Shown piece by piece: positions 55,246 through 64,000 of a DNA stretch of 64,000 nt. The notes beneath the pieces were generated by a model. The model saw only the letters and a program-made list of their open reading frames with translations, was not told where the DNA came from and did no database searches. This DNA is from an uncultured Poribacteria bacterium (GTDB taxonomy: Bacteria > Poribacteria > WGA-4E > WGA-3G), in assembly GCA_951812525.1 (NCBI GenBank), contig OX638316.1, positions 930,001 to 994,000 of the forward strand, in the 5' to 3' direction. The translations under genes and the position numbers were made by a program. Numbering within the stretch: the stretch's first letter is position 1; every line of letters begins with the position of its first letter.

Positions 55246-56655
55246 ATGATTTGGCATATTACAAAACGTGAAATCTACGACAACCTCAATAGCCTCCGAT
55301 TCGCGCTAACAACCGGCTTGTTGATAGCACTGATGGCAACCAACGCCGTTAGGCATCTTCGAGAACATCCAAAACGGGTACAGAAATATCACGATGCTGT
55401 CGCTGCATCTGTAAATCTCATGAACTCTCATGCCAACGACAGCCTATATAAACTCGCACAACAGGGACCCGGAAAACTCTACAAAAAGCCGTCTCCTCTT
55501 CACTTCTGCACAGAGGGCGGGGACCCTCTTTTACCCGACCGGGTTGAAGGTGGCAGCCCTTTCCAATATGCTGAACATTTAACAGGGGTCTGGAAACTGG
55601 AATACCCAGACGCTAACATAAATATGAAGAACGTTGGACCGGACGTTTCTCAAGTGGATTGGGCGTTTATTATCGGTTATGTCCTGAGTCTAATTGCCCT
55701 TCTCTTCACTTTTGATGCTCTTTCCGCGGAACGCGAGCGCGGCACACTTCGATTGATGCTGGCAAATTCAATCCCACGCCACACCGTCCTTATCAGCAAG
55801 TATTTAGGAGCATTGATAAGTATTAATATCCCCTTTATACTTGCTGTGCTGTTGAACTTATTGATTATCTCCACCGCAAGCAGTGTTCACCTCAATACCG
55901 CAGCATGGGGACGCTTAGGCATCATCTTCCTTATAGCGCTTTTATACACGTCTCTGTTTCTGGCGTTAGGTCTGTTAGTGTCTGCGCGTGCGCAGCAGAG
56001 TGCTGTGAGTCTTGTAATACTTCTGTTGATGTGGGTCGCTCTTGTTATTTTTATGCCCAGCACTTTTGCTTCAATTGCAAGTAGTTCCTCATCATCTATG
56101 TCACCCGATGAGTTTCTGAAACACCGCAGGCTACTTTACGATAAACTTTCGGATGAATACCACGATCAGCTCTGGTCAGGTGAACTGGATGAAAAAACAC
56201 TAACAGGTAAGAGTGAATTCTTCATCAAACATGCAGAAGGGAGAGAACGCTTAAATCAAGAATTCTTAGCTCAGCAGATTACACAAGTTCAACACGCCCG
56301 TTCTATCTCTCGGGTATCACCTGCGACGCTTCTTCAACATCTCCTTGAATCGTTCGCGGGGACGGGTTTCGAGCGGCATCTGCAATTCTTAGAGAATGTG
56401 AAAACTTACGCCCGACAATTGCGTCAATTCGTTGTTGACACGGATAGAGCCGATCCACAAAGCCTTCATATTATCGGTGTTCGTGAGGGTATGACCAAGA
56501 GGAAGATCCTACCGAAGGCTATCCCGAAGTTTGAAGATACGTTCAGTTTTAGTAAGGACCTCAATACCAGAGCGATAGAGTTATTGCTGCTGGCGTTGTT
56601 TGTTGTAGCGCTGCTGGCGGGTGCGTATTTAGCCTTCGTACGCGTTGAAATTTGA
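55246..56655 (+). CDS. ABC-2-type permease, module 3 subunit B
   Basis: 469 residues, third B paralogue: MIWHITKREIYDNLNSLRFAL, FDALSAERERGTLRLML, end YLAFVRVEI. Closes the block; a convergent deacetylase follows 52 nt on, with a palindromic repeat between. No ATP-binding gene anywhere in the block. Confidence 0.88.
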   Translation: MIWHITKREIYDNLNSLRFALTTGLLIALMATNAVRHLREHPKRVQKYHDAVAASVNLMNSHANDSLYKLAQQGPGKLYKKPSPLHFCTEGGDPLLPDRVEGGSPFQYAEHLTGVWKLEYPDANINMKNVGPDVSQVDWAFIIGYVLSLIALLFTFDALSAERERGTLRLMLANSIPRHTVLISKYLGALISINIPFILAVLLNLLIISTASSVHLNTAAWGRLGIIFLIALLYTSLFLALGLLVSARAQQSAVSLVILLLMWVALVIFMPSTFASIASSSSSSMSPDEFLKHRRLLYDKLSDEYHDQLWSGELDEKTLTGKSEFFIKHAEGRERLNQEFLAQQITQVQHARSISRVSPATLLQHLLESFAGTGFERHLQFLENVKTYARQLRQFVVDTDRADPQSLHIIGVREGMTKRKILPKAIPKFEDTFSFSKDLNTRAIELLLLALFVVALLAGAYLAFVRVEI

Positions 56656-56670
56656 ATCTATTTTCTCTTC

Positions 56671-56697
56671 CTGTAGGAGCGATCTTCTGACCGCGAC
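56671..56697. repeat. Palindromic repeat, imperfect stem
   Basis: CTGTAGGA then GCGATC (56679-56684), loop TTCT, GACCGC (56689-56694), one mismatch, then GAC. Same family as the pair at 62903-62950. Lies between convergent genes. Confidence 0.7.
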
Positions 56698-56707
56698 TTT
56701 CTAACTT

Positions 56708-57496
56708 CTACGGAAAATATGTTATCTCTTTTCCAACTGACTCTGACGCTGCAACGTATTTAGCCAAATCACGCAACGCAATAACGGTACAACCCGTGTC
56801 TCGAAGATAATCCATATAGGTCTTAAATATCTCAGGTGGAACATCAACCCACGGATGTTCAAGCGCAGGCACTCCGTGAAACGTCAGGACAGCGATCTTC
56901 CCATCCTTCGCTTGCTCAACCGCCCAGACCAGATCCTCGAACCCCCAGTTCGGACCAGCTACGCCTGTTGACGGAATGACCAATGGGTGATAGACATCTG
57001 GATCGTAAACCGGTCCACGTCCACCCTCCCTATGATGTGGAAACTCCGGTCCAATGCCCCGCCGTGCGAAATGATACCCTTTTTCTGACAACACCTCTAT
57101 CGTTTCCGGTCCGCGACAATCCGCCGGATAGCCAAAGGTCTCAGGCACAGGGATACCGTATTCCTCACACCGCCTATCAATATGTATCAAGTCTGCCAAC
57201 AACTCTTCTTTCGATTGTGTGTTGGCGTGCTTATGATGACGGGTATGGTTACCTATCTCAAAGCCGTCCTCGTGCAGCGCACGGACTTCTTCCCACGTGA
57301 CGTAGTGCGTTTTGCTGTTGAGAAAATTTAGACCTTCGGTGATATAAAACGTCGCCCCAAAACCGTAAGACTTCAACAACGGTCCAACATAGGTATAATC
57401 CGACTTGTTACCGTCATCAAAGGTGAGAACAACCAACCGGTCAGGGATAGGTTGCAAGACCTCAGCTTCAGATGAACCGTGATTCTCTTTTTGCAT
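56708..57496 (-). CDS. Polysaccharide deacetylase (NodB domain)
   Basis: 262 residues. TFDDG (26-30, catalytic Asp27 and metal Asp28) and HTRHH (84-88, metal His) form the NodB metal site. PADCRGPETIEVL is the later motif. No signal peptide, so it may act inside the cell or leave by another route. Removes acetyl from a sugar polymer or oligomer. The SD is weak. Confidence 0.9.
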   Translation of the reverse strand: MQKENHGSSEAEVLQPIPDRLVVLTFDDGNKSDYTYVGPLLKSYGFGATFYITEGLNFLNSKTHYVTWEEVRALHEDGFEIGNHTRHHKHANTQSKEELLADLIHIDRRCEEYGIPVPETFGYPADCRGPETIEVLSEKGYHFARRGIGPEFPHHREGGRGPVYDPDVYHPLVIPSTGVAGPNWGFEDLVWAVEQAKDGKIAVLTFHGVPALEHPWVDVPPEIFKTYMDYLRDTGCTVIALRDLAKYVAASESVGKEITYFP

Positions 57497-57522
57497 TTTT
57501 CACTCCTAACGGTTTTTAGCAT

Positions 57523-58419
57523 CTATCCGTCAGCGGATTTTCTCCTACGGCGATGGTAAGACGGCTGGACATTCATATCGACCGAGTTCCAATAATACTT
57601 CAACCAATCGTCCGTTTCCCACCCCGAATAGACCTCTTCCCATTTCGCACAGCCCAGATGAACGGTGAGCGCATCTTCATCAACAGGTTCACTGACCGAC
57701 TGGTACCTGGCACTCGTTGCGAGCCGTATGCGATCCTTAGTCACGTTGTCACGACCTCGGTGAATCGTTAAACTGTGAAACATGAGAACATCGCCACACT
57801 TAAAAGGGTTCGAGACCCATTCCGTACTATCTTCAATCAACTCCCACGAACGGACACCGTTGTCTTTTAGGAACCCGCGACGGTTCGACCCACGTGCAAT
57901 CGCCAAACCACCCAACTCGGTATCACAGTCTCCCAGCGGTGTCCACACCGTCCATGTATCCTGTGTACCGCGAACCGGATGGAAGTCCTGATGTGGAGGG
58001 GTGGTATACTGATGTTCTCCTGGAAAGATGACGTGACAAATGTGACGCGGATGGATGAGAACCGAATCGCCGAACAGGACTTCCAGAATCTGCACAATAC
58101 GCTCGTGATGCGGAAGGACGTGGAAAAGTCGAAGTTTCTGGACGTCAATGTAAAAATTTCTGAAAGTCTCGGATCCGTCTTGCTCACAGATGAAGACGCC
58201 TTCTCTACGGATACCAGCATCAAGATGGGTCCCAAGTTCAAGAAGCTCGTGCTGATCTGCAACACGGAGCACCTGCTGACGTAGTTCAAGCACCGGCTCT
58301 ACGGGGAGCAGCCCGGGAAAAAAGAGATACCCGTTCTGGTGACTATGCTCAAGTAGTCCAGCACGATCTGCAATCAAGTCTGTGCAGTCTGTGAATGGAG
58401 ATTCGGTGCGCATTAGCAT
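57523..58419 (-). CDS. Phytanoyl-CoA dioxygenase (PhyH) family protein
   Basis: 298 residues. The Fe(II)/2-oxoglutarate facial triad is H143-x-D145 (PHQDFHP) with distal H220 (HSLTIHRG); RIRLATSARY holds the Arg that binds 2-oxoglutarate. Such proteins hydroxylate varied small molecules; substrate unknown. The ATG at 58419 follows GAAGGAAC; a second ATG is two codons later. Confidence 0.9.
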   Translation of the reverse strand: MLMRTESPFTDCTDLIADRAGLLEHSHQNGYLFFPGLLPVEPVLELRQQVLRVADQHELLELGTHLDAGIRREGVFICEQDGSETFRNFYIDVQKLRLFHVLPHHERIVQILEVLFGDSVLIHPRHICHVIFPGEHQYTTPPHQDFHPVRGTQDTWTVWTPLGDCDTELGGLAIARGSNRRGFLKDNGVRSWELIEDSTEWVSNPFKCGDVLMFHSLTIHRGRDNVTKDRIRLATSARYQSVSEPVDEDALTVHLGCAKWEEVYSGWETDDWLKYYWNSVDMNVQPSYHRRRRKSADG

Positions 58420-58434
58420 TGTTCCTTCTCAACT

Positions 58435-59130
58435 TTACGGGCCCGTCTTGAGTTCTCCCCATGTGACGGTCAGAGCATTCTCAGGATTCACCGCAAAACT
58501 GTGCCCCACGGTTGTAACCAACACATTGTCATACAGAGAATGTTCATCATTCCAAGCTCTGAAACCTATACCGCCCTTGTCATTAGTGTCATCTTCCCAT
58601 GTGCAAGATAAGCCGAGTTCCTCTCCCTGCTCACCCAAGTAGAGATCATAACGCTCACCTTCGACAACAATCTTTATCGTATACCACTTGCCAAGTTCAG
58701 GGTGAATACCTGATTCATTGTCCAACTTACCGTCATCATTAACGATATACCCACCGCCGACTCTCGTAAACCACCAAAATTGATTACGATTATCTGCCAC
58801 AATTTGAACCAGCGTACAATTGTTTACGTCTTTCGCACGCACAACCCAATTCGATGCCCATAGCGGGCTTACCATGTGAAAATCAACGTAGAACTCAAAG
58901 TCAGTAAAGTCATCTCTGACACTAATCCCAACTTCTCCGCCGTGAACCTCCAGTTCCCCGCCATCCAAGTCCCAGCCTGCTGAAGGTGTCCATTTACTTT
59001 TGTCAATTTCTGCTTTATCAAAGTCATCCTCAAACAGCACTTCGCTAACACAAAGCGGTGCATATACTGAAGTAAGTATGAACAAAAAGAGGGTAAAGGT
59101 ACTGAGTCTCACTGCTGCTGATCTCATCAT
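58435..59130 (-). CDS. Secreted DUF1080-like (concanavalin-fold) protein
   Basis: 231 residues; AAAGGAGGAATT precedes ATGATG. Signal peptide (TFTLFLFILTSVYAPLCVS). FEDDFDKAEIDKSKWTPSAGW and GIGFRAWNDEHSLYDNVLV are typical of DUF1080/LamG-type jelly-rolls, which bind or cut sugars. C-terminus AVNPENALTVTWGELKTGP matches the tails at 15860 and 20096. Only 15 nt from the PhyH gene. Confidence 0.83.
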   Translation of the reverse strand: MMRSAAVRLSTFTLFLFILTSVYAPLCVSEVLFEDDFDKAEIDKSKWTPSAGWDLDGGELEVHGGEVGISVRDDFTDFEFYVDFHMVSPLWASNWVVRAKDVNNCTLVQIVADNRNQFWWFTRVGGGYIVNDDGKLDNESGIHPELGKWYTIKIVVEGERYDLYLGEQGEELGLSCTWEDDTNDKGGIGFRAWNDEHSLYDNVLVTTVGHSFAVNPENALTVTWGELKTGP

Positions 59131-59257
59131 AATTCCTCCTTTTTGGAAAGATTATGTTTTTCTCAGTCATAGGGGTTGAGTGATCGTCCGTTCAGCAGGG
59201 AAAGAATAACACATCAGCGACAAACTGTCAATAACGGGCAAATTGTCCAAACTACGC

Positions 59258-60160
59258 CTACGGTAACGGCTCACCTTGACTGGCAGTCAATTCCGCGTAA
59301 AGTTCCTGTAGTCGAGTCGTCACGGGACCGACGTCCCCACTTCCAATCTTTCTGCCGTCAACCTCCAAGACCGGACTCAGTTCACCCACAGTCCCAGTCG
59401 TGAAAACTTCGTCTGCGGTATAGACTTCAGTCAATGAGACATTCCGTTCTGTTAACGGGACGCCAGCGTCGCGAGCAATTTGGATGACCGTACCCCGTGT
59501 GATCCCCGGTAGGCAGCTATCGGCGTGTGGTGTTAGTACCTCACCACGTTTCACGAGAAACATATTTGTTGCGTTGGTCTCTGAAACATACCCGTAGATG
59601 TCAAGCATAATCGCATCGTCCACACCAGCGACGTTCGCCTCAATCTTAGCGAGGATGTTATTAATCAGATTATTGTGATGGATTTTAGAGTCAACACACT
59701 GTGGCGGATTCCGTCGGATTGCCGAGGTGATTAAACGGACACCGCTGCTGGCATAGATAGGCGGTTTCCACTCAGCAATCACAATTAAGGTGGTCCCGTA
59801 CTGATTGACGCGTGCGTCCATGCTGGACGTGACCTTTTTCCCCCGGCTGAGCGTTAAGCGAATGTGGGCACCGTCCCGCATACCGTTGGCTTCGAGCGTC
59901 TCAAAGATCGCTGTTTTAACTTCATCGCGTGTCGGAATGCCTGCGAATGCCATAGCGTGTGCTGAATCCATGAGCCGATCAAGATGGGCATCCAACGCGA
60001 AGATTGTTCCGTTATAGACACGCAATCCCTCCCATACGCCGTCTCCACCTTGGACGAGGCTATCGAACACAGAGACTTTCGCGTCCTCGCGAGGCAGTAG
60101 TTCACCGTTGACGTGGATTAAAATGTTTTCGTTTCTTGCATCAGGTAATTTAGGTTCCAT
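59258..60160 (-). CDS. Class IV (branched-chain/D-amino acid) aminotransferase
   Basis: 300 residues. PLP Lys K159 in CVDSKIHHNNLINN; E194 in YVSETNATNMF contacts the ring nitrogen; CLPGITRGTVIQIA binds the phosphate. Fold type IV, IlvE-like. Branched-chain and D-amino acid transaminases are hard to tell apart. AGGAGG before the ATG. Confidence 0.9.
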   Translation of the reverse strand: MEPKLPDARNENILIHVNGELLPREDAKVSVFDSLVQGGDGVWEGLRVYNGTIFALDAHLDRLMDSAHAMAFAGIPTRDEVKTAIFETLEANGMRDGAHIRLTLSRGKKVTSSMDARVNQYGTTLIVIAEWKPPIYASSGVRLITSAIRRNPPQCVDSKIHHNNLINNILAKIEANVAGVDDAIMLDIYGYVSETNATNMFLVKRGEVLTPHADSCLPGITRGTVIQIARDAGVPLTERNVSLTEVYTADEVFTTGTVGELSPVLEVDGRKIGSGDVGPVTTRLQELYAELTASQGEPLP

Positions 60161-60210
60161 ATTCCCTCCTTAATGGCTATTGCAATCGGTCGATCGCTAT
60201 GCTCACTTTT

Positions 60211-60298
60211 GGCTATCGGTTCTTTAACGCAATCCACTCGCCTAGGTCCAGTGCCGCATTTGAAAAATACCACAACCGACCACTGACAACCGATAGCC
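60211..60298. repeat. Inverted-repeat element
   Basis: GGCTATCGGTT (60211-60221) and AACCGATAGCC (60288-60298) are perfect 11-bp arms around a ~66-nt centre, just before hisF ends. Related to the element between sufB and sufD (CTATCGG, CTGACAG words). Confidence 0.7.
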
Positions 60299-60301
60299 GC
60301 T

Positions 60302-61081
60302 CTACCATGTATCCCGAACGCTTACACCCTCATCCGTGAGATACGTTTTGATGTTCTCGATTGTAAATTCGCCGTAGTGTGTGATAGAGGCGACAATTGC
60401 AGCATCTGCGTTACTTTCGACAAAGACATCCCGCAGGTGCTGTGGGTTTCCTGCACCACCAGAGGCGATAACCGGCACCGACACCAAATCAGCGATAGCA
60501 CCCGTCAAATCGAGTTCATATCCTGCCTTCGTCCCGTCTGCATCGATACTATTAACAACAATTTCACCTGCCCCCAAGTCAACACCGCGTGCTGACCACT
60601 CCAAGGCATCCCAACCGACCGGTGTTCTCCCACCATCTATGTAAATTTCATAACCGCTGGGAATCTGTTCGCTTTTCGGGACCCGCTTCACTTGCATGCT
60701 CAACACGACGCATTGGCTGCCGAATGCCCGTGCGCCTTCCGCTATGATCTCAGGATTCCGCACAGCACCGGAGTCTATACTCACCTTCTCTGCACCGGCG
60801 AGTAGGACGCGACGCATATCCTCAAGTGTCCGCAACCCACCACCAACAGAAAAAGGTATAAAGATTTCAGCAGCGACAGCAGAGACAACATCTATCATTA
60901 TATCACGTCGTTCATTGCTCGCCGTGATGTCGTAAAAGACGAGTTCATCGGCACCACCTTCATAATAAAACCGTGCCATCTCAACTGGATCACCAACATC
61001 GACATTGCCCTGAAAGGCGATACCTTTCGTGACCTTTCCTGCGCGCACATCTAAACATGGAATTATGCGTTTTGTTAGCAT
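60302..61081 (-). CDS. hisF: HisF-like imidazole glycerol phosphate synthase cyclase subunit
   Basis: 259 residues, full-length beta/alpha barrel. D11 in IPCLDV is catalytic; SVGGGLRT and [11 protein letters not shown] bind phosphate; [11 protein letters not shown] is the other substrate loop. At residue 130, where HisF has the second catalytic Asp (AIDAKR), this protein reads SMQVKR: Gln130. It also has a short insertion after KR ([18 protein letters not shown]). Makes IGP and AICAR from PRFAR if active. No other his genes nearby. Confidence 0.87.
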   Translation of the reverse strand: MLTKRIIPCLDVRAGKVTKGIAFQGNVDVGDPVEMARFYYEGGADELVFYDITASNERRDIMIDVVSAVAAEIFIPFSVGGGLRTLEDMRRVLLAGAEKVSIDSGAVRNPEIIAEGARAFGSQCVVLSMQVKRVPKSEQIPSGYEIYIDGGRTPVGWDALEWSARGVDLGAGEIVVNSIDADGTKAGYELDLTGAIADLVSVPVIASGGAGNPQHLRDVFVESNADAAIVASITHYGEFTIENIKTYLTDEGVSVRDTW

Positions 61082-61154
61082 TTTTTAATTATCGACCTCG
61101 CTATGATTTTCTGGCAATTGATAACTATCATAAGTGATAAAAAAGGACCTGTAC

Positions 61155-61173
61155 CGCAAACTGTTAGTTTGCG
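61155..61173. terminator. Hairpin downstream of murJ
   Basis: CGCAAACT (61155-61162) and AGTTTGCG (61166-61173) with loop GTT. On the minus strand a T-run follows about 10 nt later, so it could stop murJ transcription. Confidence 0.5.
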
Positions 61174-61217
61174 ATGCTTCCGAAGTTCATTCTCACGCCA
61201 CAAACTAACAGCCAAAC

Positions 61218-62861
61218 TCAATTGCCGAGCCGTCGTTTGAATATACCCAAAATATCGTCAAATTCCGAGACCTTCAGGAGTTTATACATTCCCGCGAGCG
61301 TTATCAGACTCAATCCGATCGGTGCAAACACGCCAACTAGGCGCGTCACTATACCCTCCGTGCCGAGCCAATCGCCTTCAATGAATCCATTTGCCAACCA
61401 ACAGACAAACCCCATCACCGCTGATGCGACTAAGACTTTAAGCGTTAGCTGACCTACTTGCTTCATTCCCAATCGTCCTACCTTGCGGCGGAGGAGTAGC
61501 AGTAGGACACCACAATTCAGTGTGACAGTCAAAACCGTTGAAAATACCACAGCACGCGGGTCCAAAAAGAGTTCGCGGTAGATAAACAGATAGTTGAGGC
61601 AGACGTTGAGTATAACGGCGCAGATACTGACGATGACGGGTGCGCGAATATCTTTGTAGGCGTAAAAACCGTCTGTAACAATCTTGAGAGCCGAAAATCC
61701 ACACAAACCGAACGCATAAACGAACAGGACCCCAGCAGTCCCAACAGTATCCAACGCACCAGTCTCTCCTCGTTCGTACAAGAATCGACAGATAGGTGCC
61801 GATAACACCATCAATCCAACCGCCGCCGGGACTGTCAAGGTAAGCATCAGGCGGAGCGCGTAAGAGAGGGCGTCGCGAAAATTATCTGTATCCCTAGCTG
61901 TGGCGAATTTGGCAAGCTGAGGAAGTGCAACTGTTGAAATCGCCACACCGAATATGCCAATCGGGAGATGCACAACGCGGTACGCACGGCTAATCCACGT
62001 CAACCAAGAAGATCCTGATGTAATAAAAAACGTATTCGTGAATTGATTTACCTGTACTGCGGCGACCCCTAATACGGCAGGTCCAACCAGATGAATGACT
62101 TGAAGTACCCTTGGATCACGTAGACTCAGCAGTGGACGATATCGAAAACCGACGCGATACATAGACGGCACCTGAATCACAAATTGGGCGATACCTCCGA
62201 TGAACACACCGATTGCCATCCCCGTCACTGGATGCATCCCCGCCAATGGACACAAATAGTAACCACTTATGCCGACAACGAGGGAACTGATGTTAAAGAA
62301 CGAGGAAGCGCACGCCGGAACGCCGAATCTCCCCTTACTGTTCAACAATCCCATCGCAATCGCTGCCAGCGAAACAAAGAGCAGGTATGGAAACATTAAT
62401 TGGGTAAGATAGATCGTTAATTCAACTTTAGTATCAAACCCGTAGTGATCAACGGTATCCAACGTCTCGTCGAAATCCTGGCGCGCCAATACATCAATGA
62501 TACTGGGAGCAAAAGCGATACCCAGTACCGTGATACCTATTAAAATGAGGAACGTTAAATTAAAGACCCGGTTTGCAAGATTCCACGCTGCCGCTTCCCC
62601 GTCTTCAGCTTCCGTGGCAAGGAACGTCGTAATAAACGCCTTACTCAAGATACCTTCGCCAAATAGGTCACGCAGGAAGTTTGGAATACGAAACGCCAAG
62701 TAAAAAGCGTCTCCACTGAGGTTCGACCGGAAATAGTATGCAATCGCGGCTTCGCGTGCAAGTCCCAATATCCGCGACCCCATCACAGCAACACTGACAA
62801 TTCCCGCGGCACGAGTGACATCTTGATTATTTTTTTCTACGGATTTTGTTTCGTTTTCCAT
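61218..62861 (-). CDS. murJ: Lipid II flippase MurJ
   Basis: 547 residues with about 14 membrane helices. RILGLAREAAIAYYF and DAFYLAFRIPNFLRDLFGEG are the MurJ/MviN signature at the N-terminus, with the conserved Arg residues that hold lipid II. Flips lipid II across the inner membrane for peptidoglycan synthesis. SD not obvious. Confidence 0.95.
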   Translation of the reverse strand: MENETKSVEKNNQDVTRAAGIVSVAVMGSRILGLAREAAIAYYFRSNLSGDAFYLAFRIPNFLRDLFGEGILSKAFITTFLATEAEDGEAAAWNLANRVFNLTFLILIGITVLGIAFAPSIIDVLARQDFDETLDTVDHYGFDTKVELTIYLTQLMFPYLLFVSLAAIAMGLLNSKGRFGVPACASSFFNISSLVVGISGYYLCPLAGMHPVTGMAIGVFIGGIAQFVIQVPSMYRVGFRYRPLLSLRDPRVLQVIHLVGPAVLGVAAVQVNQFTNTFFITSGSSWLTWISRAYRVVHLPIGIFGVAISTVALPQLAKFATARDTDNFRDALSYALRLMLTLTVPAAVGLMVLSAPICRFLYERGETGALDTVGTAGVLFVYAFGLCGFSALKIVTDGFYAYKDIRAPVIVSICAVILNVCLNYLFIYRELFLDPRAVVFSTVLTVTLNCGVLLLLLRRKVGRLGMKQVGQLTLKVLVASAVMGFVCWLANGFIEGDWLGTEGIVTRLVGVFAPIGLSLITLAGMYKLLKVSEFDDILGIFKRRLGN

Positions 62862-62894
62862 TTTTTACGAGAGATTTCCATATCCCAACTTTCC

Positions 62895-62952
62895 CTGTAG
62901 GAGCGATCTCCTGATCGCGACTCTCCGTGTAGGAGCGATCTCCCGATCGCGA
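62895..62952. repeat. Two tandem palindromic repeats
   Basis: CTGTAGGA-GCGATC-TCCT-GATCGC-GAC (62903-62918) and GTGTAGGA-GCGATC-TCCC-GATCGC-GAT (62935-62950), 32 bp apart. The stems are perfect. Same family as the hairpins at 56679 and 44919. Confidence 0.8.
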
Positions 62953-63053
62953 TTCTTCATGCAACTGCCTGCAGAATGCCATACGCGCATTCTGATTTAC
63001 GCGCATTCGGCGTTGATTCCCGCTGAAAACCTACGTTAGCGTGAAACTTCCTC

Positions 63054-63082
63054 TTGACATCGTCTCTAACTTAGTGTAAATT
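63054..63082 (+). promoter_or_regulatory. Sigma70 promoter of the DUF2203 gene
   Basis: TTGACA (63054-63059), 17-nt spacer, TAAATT (63077-63082), about 50 nt before ATG 63133. Confidence 0.6.
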
Positions 63083-63132
63083 TTAGAGCGTTGCCTATAA
63101 TAAATTTTTTAAATACACAAGGAGACCCAAAG

Positions 63133-63513
63133 ATGCAGGAAAAACGATATTTTACGCTCGAAGAAGCAAACCAATACATCCCGGAATTAGTCGATGAGAT
63201 CTCACTATTAAGAGCAATAAGAAACGAACTCGCAATGTACCACGCAGAAATCACACCACTCTTGGAGGTAGTTTCCTCTAACGGCGGCAGTAAATGGACA
63301 CCCGCACTCCTTAAAGCAACAGCAAATTTTCAGGACGTCCTTGACCGGATCGCAAATATTGGCTGTCATCTGAAGGGACTTGATCCAGGATTAGTCGATT
63401 TCCCACACCTACGCGACGGCAAGGAGGTATATCTTTGCTGGCGGATGGGTGAAGCAAAAATTCGCTACTGGCATGAAATCGAGGACGGGTTTGAGGGACG
63501 GCAGCGGTTGTAA
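63133..63513 (+). CDS. DUF2203 family protein
   Basis: 126 residues from ATG 63133, preceded by AAGGAGACC. YFTLEEANQYIPELVDEI at the start, helical middle, then LVDFPHLRDGKEVYLCWRMGE and IRYWHEIEDGFEGRQRL, which match DUF2203, a small cytoplasmic family of unknown role. The convergent thiD gene ends 9 nt away. Confidence 0.9.
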   Translation: MQEKRYFTLEEANQYIPELVDEISLLRAIRNELAMYHAEITPLLEVVSSNGGSKWTPALLKATANFQDVLDRIANIGCHLKGLDPGLVDFPHLRDGKEVYLCWRMGEAKIRYWHEIEDGFEGRQRL

Positions 63514-63522
63514 TCAGTGCGC

Positions 63523-64000
63523 TTACGCCCGAAAAAAATGGTTTGTCGGTCCGTGTCCGTGTCCGATATCCAAAGCGTGCTGAATAGCACCTGTAATATA
63601 TGCTTTCGCTATCCTGATAGCGTCAACTAAATCTTTACCGTGTGCGAGTTGTGTCGCAATTGCCGCCGAGTAGGTGCAACCTGTACCGTGTGTGTTTTCT
63701 GTTTCAACCCATTCCGCCTCAAAAAAAGTCCACTCCCCATTACAATAAAGCACATCAGTAGCCGTATTTCCAGTAAGATGTCCGCCTTTAACGAGAACAG
63801 CGTGACAGCCAAGTTCGGCAATTGTTTCTGCAGCACTTTTTGCCGCATCCGTATTTCGGATGTCCCGCTGTGCAAGCAATTCCGCCTCGTAAATATTCGG
63901 CGTAATCACCGTTGCAAGTGGAATCAACGCTGTCTTTAGACTATCAATCGCCTCTTCCTTCAAAAGTGGAAATTTGCTCTTGGAGATCATCACTGGGTCC
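63523..64000 (-). CDS. thiD: Hydroxymethylpyrimidine/phosphomethylpyrimidine kinase ThiD, 5' end cut
   Basis: The last ~159 residues lie in the window; the frame enters from beyond 64000 as DPVMISKSKFPLL, the usual middle of ThiD. VITPNIYEAELL, VLVKGGH and ENTHGTGCTYSAAIA with the catalytic Cys/Gly loop are typical. It phosphorylates HMP and HMP-P in thiamine synthesis. A thiamine-diphosphate enzyme is at 18006. An internal start near 63993 should not be taken as the true start. Confidence 0.93.
   Translation of the reverse strand, partial: DPVMISKSKFPLLKEEAIDSLKTALIPLATVITPNIYEAELLAQRDIRNTDAAKSAAETIAELGCHAVLVKGGHLTGNTATDVLYCNGEWTFFEAEWVETENTHGTGCTYSAAIATQLAHGKDLVDAIRIAKAYITGAIQHALDIGHGHGPTNHFFRA

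Noticed and set aside
57979-58284. Plus-strand 101-codon frame over the PhyH gene
   Set aside because: Antisense to a gene with a complete Fe/2-oxoglutarate motif set.

Overview
The window looks like part of a chromosome from an uncultured bacterium close to Candidatus Poribacteria. This rests on a divergent 16S rRNA gene, several Gfo/Idh/MocA-type oxidoreductases, a phytanoyl-CoA dioxygenase-like protein, LamG/CBM/DUF1080-type secreted proteins, and FlgD-like C-terminal sorting domains with the core NPFNPETWIPYQL. This is an inference from gene style; no 16S alignment was run. Genes are fairly dense, and the gaps hold many short palindromic repeats. I saw no CRISPR array, transposase or integrase.

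Layout. 1-3.7 kb (minus): a truncated membrane protein made of ~60-residue repeats, and a secreted WD40-Fn3-cohesin-dockerin protein. 4.1-7.1 kb (minus): an operon of two Gfo/Idh/MocA oxidoreductases around a GrdB/PrdB-like selenoprotein whose ORF is split by an in-frame UGA followed by a convincing bacterial SECIS hairpin. 7.2-13.8 kb (plus): a secreted zinc metalloprotease with LVIVD repeats, an acidic-repeat protein with a GrpE-like tail, and a D-cysteine desulfhydrase/ACC deaminase-type PLP enzyme. 14.0-15.7 kb: a small accessory islet with hicA-hicB and an orphan methyltransferase. 15.9-21 kb: secreted CBM and LamG proteins, small proteins and a thiamine-diphosphate 2-oxoacid decarboxylase. 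22.2-23.2 kb: moaA, with a broken copy of its 5' end at 19.84 kb.

23.3-30.9 kb (plus): one long Fe-S assembly operon, sufC-sufB-sufD, glutaredoxin, sufS-sufU, Rieske ferredoxin, SufT, a DUF971 protein, rhodanese and a small zinc ribbon. 31-38.4 kb: sugar and envelope genes (two oxidoreductases, a polyprenyl sugar-phosphate transferase, an esterase, an NAD epimerase, a PfkB kinase). 38.5-40.4 kb: a PorV-like barrel/FlgD/SPOR fusion. 40.8-44.9 kb: a three-subunit molybdenum hydroxylase and a MoaD-like protein, which with moaA suggests an active molybdopterin system.

45.4-47.5 kb: a 16S rRNA gene with its own strong promoter, then a separate near-copy of that promoter driving tRNA-Ile(GAU). No 23S or 5S follows, so the rRNA genes are unlinked here. 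47.7-56.7 kb: six ABC-2 permease genes forming three tandem copies of a two-gene module, with no ATPase gene. 56.7-64 kb: a polysaccharide deacetylase, PhyH dioxygenase, DUF1080-like secreted protein, class IV aminotransferase, a HisF with Gln at the catalytic Asp130 position, MurJ, a DUF2203 protein and truncated thiD.

The strongest points for follow-up are the selenoprotein operon, the unlinked 16S with twin promoters and primer-site mismatches, the triplicated permease module, a palindromic repeat family with compensatory stem changes, and a shared C-terminal tail on three secreted proteins.
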